NCBI GenBank assembly: GCA_014728685.1 | Contig: WJLG01000087.1 | Span: forward strand, 1-10,314 | Source of the DNA: Candidatus Falkowiibacteriota bacterium | GTDB taxonomy: Bacteria > Patescibacteriota > Patescibacteriia > Patescibacteriales > WJLG01 | Direction: 5' to 3' | Length of the DNA: 10,314 bases | Part shown: in pieces, positions 1 through 4,051 of the stretch | How positions within the stretch are numbered: the stretch's first letter is position 1 | How the letters are laid out: the number at the start of each line of letters is the position of its first letter | The notes under the pieces: model-generated | The model's input: only the letters and a program-made list of their open reading frames with translations | What the model was told of the DNA's origin: nothing | Database searches by the model: none | Translations under genes and position numbers: made by a program

Positions 1-2
1 AA

Positions 3-43
3 GGGGCCAAGCCCCACAACAAGTGCGAGGGTTCTTCACCCTC
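3..43. other. Two small inverted repeats at window edge, unresolved
   Basis: Two short perfect stems are visible: GGGGC at 3-7 with GCCCC at 11-15 (3-base loop), and GAGGG at 27-31 with CCCTC at 39-43 (7-base loop TTCTTCA). The second resembles a tRNA/tmRNA T-arm but lacks the conserved A at loop position 5. One plus-strand frame is open from base 3 to a TAA at 51-53, reading GAKPHNKCEGSSPSPP, which could equally be a protein C-terminus or the accidental translation of a structured RNA end. The hairpin and T-tract just downstream suggest that some plus-strand transcript ends here. I cannot say which gene it is. Confidence 0.25.
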
Positions 44-62
44 ACCACCTTAAAACCAAAGC

Positions 63-87
63 CATCCTTTCAGGATGTTTTGTTTTT
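63..87 (+). terminator. Probable rho-independent terminator
   Basis: A 5-bp perfect stem, CATCC at 63-67 with GGATG at 73-77 (loop TTTCA), is followed by TTTTGTTTTT. The T-tract lies on the plus-strand side, so it would end a plus-strand transcript entering from the left. On the minus strand the same hairpin follows the tRNA-Ser 3' end after 11 bases, but its downstream sequence is only weakly T-rich. The stem is short, so the call is moderate. Confidence 0.5.
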
Positions 88-88
88 G

Positions 89-173
89 CGGAGAGTGAGG
101 GATTCGAACCCTCGTGGGCTATTAACCCGCTTGCACTCCAAGCAAGTGCCATAGACCTCTAGGCGAACTCTCC
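89..173 (-). tRNA. tRNA-Ser (anticodon GGA)
   Basis: On the minus strand an 85-nt class II tRNA folds cleanly. It has a 7-bp acceptor stem GGAGAGT/ACTCTCC, a D-stem GCC/GGC, an anticodon stem CTTGC/GCAAG with loop TTGGAGT, a long 16-nt variable region whose GGG pairs with CCC, and a T-arm GAGGG-TTCGAAT-CCCTC. The anticodon GGA (plus-strand 137-139) reads serine codons UCC/UCU. The long variable arm and G discriminator base fit serine identity. The 3' CCA is not encoded (the next minus-strand bases are CAAAAA), so it must be added by a CCA-adding enzyme. No convincing promoter is visible upstream; that side is occupied by the repeat region. Confidence 0.95.
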
Positions 174-180
174 AAATGCG

Positions 181-232
181 TTATGCGAACAGATCCTTCG
201 CTATCGCTCAGGATGACAAAAAGTTACGCGTT
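181..232. repeat. Intergenic direct repeat, copy 1
   Basis: First of two nearly identical copies (TTATGCGAACAGATCCTTCG at the left end, GTTACGCGTT at the right end). The core holds a small inverted repeat, ATCCT at 193-197 and AGGAT at 210-214, around a GC-TATC-GC centre. Copy 2 differs by one substitution (C to T in the core centre) and one extra A in the A-run. The core is close to a dispersed ATCCTTCGCT...AGGATGAC intergenic repeat that I recall from many bacterial draft genomes, including CPR ones. It is not coding: the open frame across it is repeat-derived. Confidence 0.85.
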
Positions 233-244
233 ATGCGTTATACC

Positions 245-297
245 TTATGCGAACAGATCCTTCGCTATTGCTCAGGATGACAAAAAAGTTACGCGTT
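245..297. repeat. Intergenic direct repeat, copy 2
   Basis: Second copy, 64 bases downstream of the first. It has the same ATCCT/AGGAT inverted core (257-261 and 274-278) and the same flanks on both sides. Because the flanks TTATGCGAAC and GTTACGCGTT are duplicated too, the unit that was copied is larger than the palindrome alone, which points to a local tandem duplication of element plus flank. Confidence 0.85.
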
Positions 298-346
298 GCG
301 CGTTACGTGTTATGCGATATGTACTATGTGATATAGTATATTTTAA
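298..346. repeat. Degenerate low-complexity GCGTTA/TATGCG tract
   Basis: Stretches between and after the two repeats are built from degenerate variants of GCGTTATGCG and GTTACGCGTT with a rough 7-9 base period, drifting into TATGTACTATGTGATATAG. An open frame through it (183-440) translates into ALRVMRYVLCDI-type sequence, typical of such spacer and not of a real protein. I see no gene in 174-420 apart from repeat, spacer and the terminator. Confidence 0.6.
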
Positions 347-373
347 AAAGCGGTTTTTATCAAGTAAAAGAAT

Positions 374-410
374 AAGCTTCGGTCAAATCAATGATCCAAC
401 CGAAGCTTTT
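374..410. terminator. Bidirectional rho-independent terminator
   Basis: A perfect 10-bp stem, AAGCTTCGGT at 374-383 with ACCGAAGCTT at 399-408, encloses a 15-base loop. On the minus strand it lies 12 bases past the TAG of the 421-795 gene and is followed by ATTCTTTTACTT. On the plus strand it is followed by TTATTTTT, so it can work in both directions. It insulates the hypothetical gene from the repeat/tRNA region. Confidence 0.85.
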
Positions 411-420
411 ATTTTTGCAT

Positions 421-795
421 CTAGTCCTCCTCCCAACTGATGGTTCTTCTTATATCCTCGTTGAGGATTTCTTTTTCTTCGCCTTCCTCGTTATCTTTGA
501 AGAAATATCTATAGCCGCGACGGATGATGGAGGCTCCGCCCATTTTGATCTCCCAACCGTTCTCAAGGATTTTGATGTTATCGATCCCATGTTCACCCAG
601 GCTCCCAAGAGGGCCCATTCGGACCTTAGTGAGACCAGGGGTGAAATTGGCCTTGATATCATCGATATCATGATATTGATGGGTGATGAGGAAGAAACCG
701 GTGTCTTCATTGCCGGCCAAGAATATTACTTTTTCTGTCAGATTCTCTATTTCTAAAGAACCTTTGACTATTTTCAAACGTACCGTATCTCCCAT
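421..795 (-). CDS. Hypothetical acidic 124-aa protein
   Basis: I do not recognise this protein. It starts at ATG 793-795 on the minus strand with a good Shine-Dalgarno (AAAGGAGA) 6-7 bases upstream and ends in TAG at 421-423. There is a sigma-70-type promoter upstream and a perfect terminator 12 bases downstream, so it is almost certainly a real single-gene unit. There is no signal peptide or membrane segment, so it is predicted cytosolic. The N-terminal 40 residues alternate hydrophobic and polar residues like beta strands. Residues 52-72 are Gly/Pro-rich (FTPGLTKVRMGPLGSLGEHG) and the last 25 are strongly acidic (DNEEGEEKE, ending SWEED). It is divergent from secD and shares its promoter region, but no function can be inferred. 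The 391-756 open frame on the other strand is its shadow. Confidence 0.8.
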   Translation of the reverse strand: MGDTVRLKIVKGSLEIENLTEKVIFLAGNEDTGFFLITHQYHDIDDIKANFTPGLTKVRMGPLGSLGEHGIDNIKILENGWEIKMGGASIIRRGYRYFFKDNEEGEEKEILNEDIRRTISWEED

Positions 796-801
796 GGGAG
801 T

Positions 802-810
802 CTCCTTTGT
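802..810 (-). promoter_or_regulatory. Shine-Dalgarno of the 124-aa hypothetical gene
   Basis: Minus-strand AAAGGAGA followed by CTCCC and ATG. It is one of only two clear Shine-Dalgarno sequences in the window. The start codon sits in the middle of a 12-bp palindrome (CTCCCATGGGAG, 789-800), which could form a small hairpin exposing AUG in the loop. Confidence 0.75.
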
Positions 811-850
811 TTATGTTTTTTGCCCCCTTTACAATTTGCACTTTGACTAA

Positions 851-879
851 TTTTTATAATAAATTTTTCAATATGTCAA
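851..879 (-). promoter_or_regulatory. Sigma-70-type promoter for the hypothetical gene
   Basis: On the minus strand a perfect -35 TTGACA (plus 874-879) is followed by the AT-rich TTTATTATAAAAA. The best -10 is TATAAA at plus 853-858 (spacer 15) or TAAAAA at 851-856 (spacer 17). Transcription would start near 845, giving a leader of about 50 bases. The -35 is certain in form; the exact -10 is ambiguous. Confidence 0.6.
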
Positions 880-895
880 GTGATTTTTACACTTG
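877..895. promoter_or_regulatory. Inverted repeat spanning both divergent -35 boxes
   Basis: CAAGTG (877-882), a 7-base spacer ATTTTTA, then CACTTG (890-895). The left arm overlaps the minus-strand -35 and the right arm overlaps the plus-strand -35, so a dimeric regulator bound here would cover both divergent promoters. It is visible in sequence; its role as an operator is inference. Confidence 0.4.
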
Positions 896-921
896 CATTT
901 TAGTTTAAACTAAGCTATTCT
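893..921 (+). promoter_or_regulatory. Sigma-70-type promoter for secDF
   Basis: The -35 is TTGCAT (893-898), the spacer is 17 bases, and the -10 is TATTCT (916-921). Expected transcript start is near 928. The spacer contains a perfect 14-bp palindrome TTAGTTTAAACTAA (900-913), placed exactly between the two promoter boxes and possibly a binding site. The divergent partner promoter lies immediately upstream. Confidence 0.6.
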
Positions 922-935
922 ATTTAGTGATAAAC

Positions 936-963
936 AGGGGTACGAGAATACCTTTTATTTTTT
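936..963 (+). promoter_or_regulatory. Terminator-like hairpin in the secD leader
   Basis: AGGGGTA (936-942) pairs with TACCTTT (949-955), including two G-U pairs, around a 6-base loop CGAGAA. It is followed by TATTTTTT. It lies downstream of the predicted secD transcript start and upstream of the start codon, so it resembles a weak intrinsic terminator or attenuator. No plus-strand gene upstream would need it. The stem is weak, so it may be incidental. Confidence 0.35.
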
Positions 964-979
964 AATCAAATTGAAATAT

Positions 980-3031
980 ATGGCAGACAATATTTTTTCC
1001 AAGATCTTGAAACCGTCGCCCAGGGGGCGCCTTTGGCAGATCTTCATCGTAATCTTTATTTTAGTGATCATAGGCTCACTGGTCGATGCCGGACCTTATT
1101 ATAATAAGGGTAGCAAATGGCTGGAAGCCAAGACCGGAGGAACTTTGGTTTTGCCCAAGGTAAAGGAAATACCTTTTCGCTTAGGCCTTGATCTGCAGGG
1201 CGGGACTCATTTGGTTTACAAGGCCGACGTCAGCCAAGTGCCGAACGGCAATGAAGCCTCGGCAGTTGAAGGCGTGAGGGACGTGATAGAAAGAAGGGTT
1301 AATGTTTTCGGAGTGAGCGAACCCTTGGTTCAAGTGAATAGATCCGCTCAAGGAGAGTATAGGATAATCGCCGAATTGGCCGGGATCAGCGATGTGAACG
1401 AAGCCATACAGATGATAGGCGAGACTCCGCTTTTGGAATTTAAAGAGCCGGGAGGAGAAGTACGCGATCTGACCGAAGAGGAAAAAGCTAGTATTGAAAA
1501 ATTCAATTCAGAGGCCGACCAAAAGGCCGAAGAGCTTTTGGGAAAACTTCTTTCCGGAGGTAATATGGAAGCTTTGGCTGAAGATTATGATGACAGGTCG
1601 GAAAGAGACGGCAGCCGCTGGATCACAGAGTCAACCGATCCGATCTTGTCCAGGGCGGTAAAAGATCTGGACAAGGATAGTTTTACCGACATAGTTCAAA
1701 CTAACGACGGATTGGTGGTAGCTAAATTATTGGATGAGAGAACGGCCGTCAATCAAATAACCGAAGAAGAGAAAAAAGAAGTCAAAGCCAGCCATTTGTT
1801 GATCTGCCATCAAGAATCAGAGGGTTGTGATGCTGACTTTTCAAAAGATGAGGCCTATGAAGAGATAAAAAAAATAAAAGAAGAAGCTACTGTTGATAAT
1901 TTTGATCAATTGGTCAGAGATCGTTCAGATGAACCGGGAGCTTCTGAGACCGGCGGCGATCTGGGCTGGTTCGGGCGCGGTCAAATGGTCAAGCCTTTTG
2001 AAGATACTGTTTTCGAACAAGAAGTCGGAACAATATCTTATGTAGTTGAGACGAAATTCGGCTACCATATCATATATAAGCAAGATGAGCGCGTAGTCAA
2101 GGAATATCAAGTATCCGATATCTTTATAAATACCATGAATAAAGAGGATATCACCGGCAAACCGGATGGCTGGTCAAACACTGAGCTTACGGGAAAATAT
2201 CTAAAAAGAGCCAGTGTCCAATTCGATCCGAATGACGGGACTCCGCAAGTATCTTTGGAATTCGATGCCGAAGGCTCGAAACTTTTTGAACAGATAACAG
2301 AGGAGAATGTCGGCAATCAAGTGGCGATATTCTTGGATGGATATATTATCAGCGCTCCGACCGTTAATTCCAAGATCACCGGCGGACAAGCCATTATTAC
2401 CGGACGTTTCTCTTTGGAGGAGGCTAAACTTCTTGCACAAAGATTGAATGCCGGCGCATTGCCGGTGCCGATCGAACTGATCAGCCAAAAGACAGTTGGC
2501 CCGAGCTTAGGGGCATCTTCGGTCAGAAGCAGCTTAAGGGCCGGTATTTGGGGGATAATATTAGTAGCCTTGTTCATGATAGCTATTTATAGACTACCGG
2601 GCTTGTTGGCGGTTGTTTCATTGACTTTTTACGGAATTCTGGTCTTGGCCTTATTCAAGCTTTGGCCGGGATTTACCTTGACCTTGTCTGGCTTAGCCGG
2701 TTTCATCTTGTCTATCGGTATGGCCGTGGATGCTAATGTTTTGATCTTCGAAAGATTAAAAGAGGAAAAAAGATCGGGTAACGACTTGAGAAAATCGGTC
2801 GACCTGGCTTTCAAGAGAGCTTGGTCTTCGATCAGAGATGGTAATGTTTCGACTTTGATAACCTGCTTCATCTTGATACAATTCTCCACCAGCGTGGTAA
2901 AAGGATTTGCTCTTACTTTGGCCCTGGGAGTTTTGGTATCAATGTTCTCAGCTATTGTCATTACCAAGAATTTGTTGCTGTTGTTGCCGGAAAAGGCCTT
3001 GGAGAATAAATTTTTAAGCGGAATTAAATAA
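980..3031 (+). CDS. secD: SecD with inserted tandem parvulin-like PPIase domains
   Basis: Membrane subunit of the SecDF proton-driven motor that helps pull preproteins out of SecYEG. The protein has 683 residues from ATG 980; a TTG at 971 would add three residues, and neither start has a clear Shine-Dalgarno. Layout: TM1 about 18-36; P1 base with LGLDLQGG at 68-75 and ERRVNVFGVSEP at 104-115; an insertion of about 215 residues from roughly 159 to 375; P1 resuming at TELTGKYLKRA (401-411); then TMs 2-6 from about 520. SIGMAVDANVLIFERLKEE carries D584, equivalent to the proton-path Asp of Thermus SecDF. The insertion contains a degenerate parvulin-like repeat (about 179-254) and a full parvulin domain (about 266-371) with SHLLI, GGDLGWFGRGQMVKPF and TKFGYHIIY. 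Ordinary SecD has about 40-50 residues at this place. Identity as SecD is certain; the foldase activity is inferred from conserved residues. Confidence 0.97.
   Translation: MADNIFSKILKPSPRGRLWQIFIVIFILVIIGSLVDAGPYYNKGSKWLEAKTGGTLVLPKVKEIPFRLGLDLQGGTHLVYKADVSQVPNGNEASAVEGVRDVIERRVNVFGVSEPLVQVNRSAQGEYRIIAELAGISDVNEAIQMIGETPLLEFKEPGGEVRDLTEEEKASIEKFNSEADQKAEELLGKLLSGGNMEALAEDYDDRSERDGSRWITESTDPILSRAVKDLDKDSFTDIVQTNDGLVVAKLLDERTAVNQITEEEKKEVKASHLLICHQESEGCDADFSKDEAYEEIKKIKEEATVDNFDQLVRDRSDEPGASETGGDLGWFGRGQMVKPFEDTVFEQEVGTISYVVETKFGYHIIYKQDERVVKEYQVSDIFINTMNKEDITGKPDGWSNTELTGKYLKRASVQFDPNDGTPQVSLEFDAEGSKLFEQITEENVGNQVAIFLDGYIISAPTVNSKITGGQAIITGRFSLEEAKLLAQRLNAGALPVPIELISQKTVGPSLGASSVRSSLRAGIWGIILVALFMIAIYRLPGLLAVVSLTFYGILVLALFKLWPGFTLTLSGLAGFILSIGMAVDANVLIFERLKEEKRSGNDLRKSVDLAFKRAWSSIRDGNVSTLITCFILIQFSTSVVKGFALTLALGVLVSMFSAIVITKNLLLLLPEKALENKFLSGIK
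1514..1741 (+). other. Degenerate parvulin-like repeat inside SecD
   Basis: Residues about 179-254 of SecD. ADQKAEELLGKLLSGGNMEA, LAEDYDDRS and the closing segment FTDIVQTNDGLVVAKLLDER follow the parvulin helix-loop-strand order (family pattern: KAEEILAKL, LAKEYSDD, VKTQFGYHIIKVLER). It lacks the first strand with the active-site His, the GGDLGWF loop and the FGYH signature (here NDGLVV), so it is probably a non-catalytic binding module. Recognised only by eye. Confidence 0.55.
1775..2092 (+). other. Complete parvulin (PpiC/rotamase) domain inside SecD
   Basis: Residues about 266-371 of SecD. Compared from memory with E. coli Par10, it keeps the first-strand His (SHLLI), the GGDLG-F-GQMV--F block with Met and Phe of the substrate pocket, and the C-terminal FGYHII His. 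The catalytic Cys position is occupied by acidic residues (RSDEPG), as in many bacterial parvulins such as the PrsA type. SHLLICHQESEGC carries two cysteines (C276 and C283) that, being outside the membrane, could form a disulfide. Being in P1, the domain faces the extracytoplasmic side. Confidence 0.88.
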
Positions 3032-3038
3032 CAAATAT

Positions 3039-3905
3039 ATGTATAAGATAATTCAGAAGAAAAAAATTTGGTTTATCATTTCAGGTCTTTTGGTAGCTTC
3101 ATCAATAGTTTTTCTGTCGATTTGGGGCTTGAATTTCGGCATTGATTTTACCGGCGGAAGCTTGTTGGAGGTCAAATTCGATGAAAACAGGCCGACAGTG
3201 ATCGAAACCCAGGATAGATTATCTTCCTTGAATTTGGATAGTTTGATAGTCCAGCCGGTAGGCGAGAAGAATATGATCTTGCGTTTTCAAGACACTAATG
3301 AAGAAAAGCATCAAGAAGTGCTTGTAGCCTTGGGAAACGTCGAGGAGATGCGCTTTGATTCGGTCGGACCTTCTATTGGAGCGGAATTGAAAAGACGTTC
3401 GGTGTACGCGGTCATAGCGGTTTTAGTAGCCATAATTCTTTATATTGCTTGGGCTTTTAGAAAAGTGTCCAAGCCGGTAGCTTCTTGGAAATATGGACTG
3501 GCCGCGATCGTTGCTCTTTTTCATGATATTTTAATAGTTCTGGGAACTTTTGCCATCTTGGGTAGGTTCTTCAATATAGAGATCAATACGCCTTTTATCG
3601 CGGCTATTTTGACTGTTTTGGGATATTCGGTCAATGATACTATCGTGGTTTTTGATCGGGCGCGTGAAAATTTACCTAAGAGCGATGATAATTTCGAAGA
3701 AACTGTCAACGCCAGCGTTAACCAAACCATAACCAGATCGATCAATACTTCCATAACCACATTATTGGTCTTGATAACTATCCTCATTTTTGGAGGTGAA
3801 AGCATTAGGGACTTTGTTTTAGCTCTCTCTATCGGTGTTTTCATAGGTACTTACAGTTCGATATTTTTGGCTTCGCCGTTATTGGTATCATTTGAAAAGA
3901 AATAG
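3039..3905 (+). CDS. secF: SecF, protein translocase subunit
   Basis: Partner of SecD in the SecDF complex, 288 residues, six predicted TMs. The P4-base signature GIDFTGG is at 34-40, FHDILIVLGT is at 161-170, and the motif GYSVNDTIVVFDRARE at 195-210 holds D200. NQTITRSINTS (228-238) holds R233. These two residues correspond to the proton-path Asp and Arg of the fused Thermus SecDF. Length is usual for a stand-alone SecF. It begins 7 bases after the secD stop with no Shine-Dalgarno, so it is probably translated by coupling from secD. It ends in TAG before a strong terminator, which closes the secDF operon. Confidence 0.97.
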   Translation: MYKIIQKKKIWFIISGLLVASSIVFLSIWGLNFGIDFTGGSLLEVKFDENRPTVIETQDRLSSLNLDSLIVQPVGEKNMILRFQDTNEEKHQEVLVALGNVEEMRFDSVGPSIGAELKRRSVYAVIAVLVAIILYIAWAFRKVSKPVASWKYGLAAIVALFHDILIVLGTFAILGRFFNIEINTPFIAAILTVLGYSVNDTIVVFDRARENLPKSDDNFEETVNASVNQTITRSINTSITTLLVLITILIFGGESIRDFVLALSIGVFIGTYSSIFLASPLLVSFEKK

Positions 3906-3929
3906 ATCACAAATTTCATAAAAAGCATT

Positions 3930-3956
3930 AAAAAAGCCTTGTTTAGAGGCTTTTTT
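3930..3956 (+). terminator. Rho-independent terminator of secDF
   Basis: A perfect 10-bp stem AAAAAAGCCT (3930-3939) / AGGCTTTTTT (3947-3956) with a 7-base loop and a terminal run of six T. It lies 24 bases after the secF stop. The A-run on the 5' side makes it potentially bidirectional. It separates secDF from the promoter of the next operon. Confidence 0.92.
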
Positions 3957-3971
3957 AAGTGCAAAAAGATT

Positions 3972-4000
3972 TTGACAAAGGGTGTTTTTTAAGCTAAGAT
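3972..4000 (+). promoter_or_regulatory. Sigma-70-type promoter for the proS-mreBCD-PBP2 operon
   Basis: A perfect -35 TTGACA (3972-3977), a 17-base spacer and a -10 TAAGAT (3995-4000). The expected transcript start is near 4007, about 45 bases ahead of the proS ATG. No T-box or other long leader structure fits in this space. Confidence 0.75.
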
Positions 4001-4051
4001 ATATAGATAAGACGGACTTATTATTGTATAAAATAATTGAACAATAAAACG

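Noticed and set aside
21..53. tmRNA or tRNA 3' end
   Set aside because: The T-loop-like TTCTTCA lacks the conserved A at position 58, no matching 5' acceptor strand is visible, and the preceding hairpin spacing does not fit a tRNA.
183..440. Plus-strand 85-codon open frame
   Set aside because: It runs through the direct repeats, the low-complexity tract and the terminator. The translation is repetitive and no ribosome site precedes it.
391..756. Plus-strand 121-codon open frame opposite the hypothetical gene
   Set aside because: It begins inside the terminator loop, has no ribosome site or promoter, and the minus-strand gene on the same DNA has all expression signals.
4021..4047. TTATTGT/ACAATAA inverted repeat in the proS leader
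   Set aside because: The stem is weak and AT-rich with a long loop, so no regulatory structure is supported.
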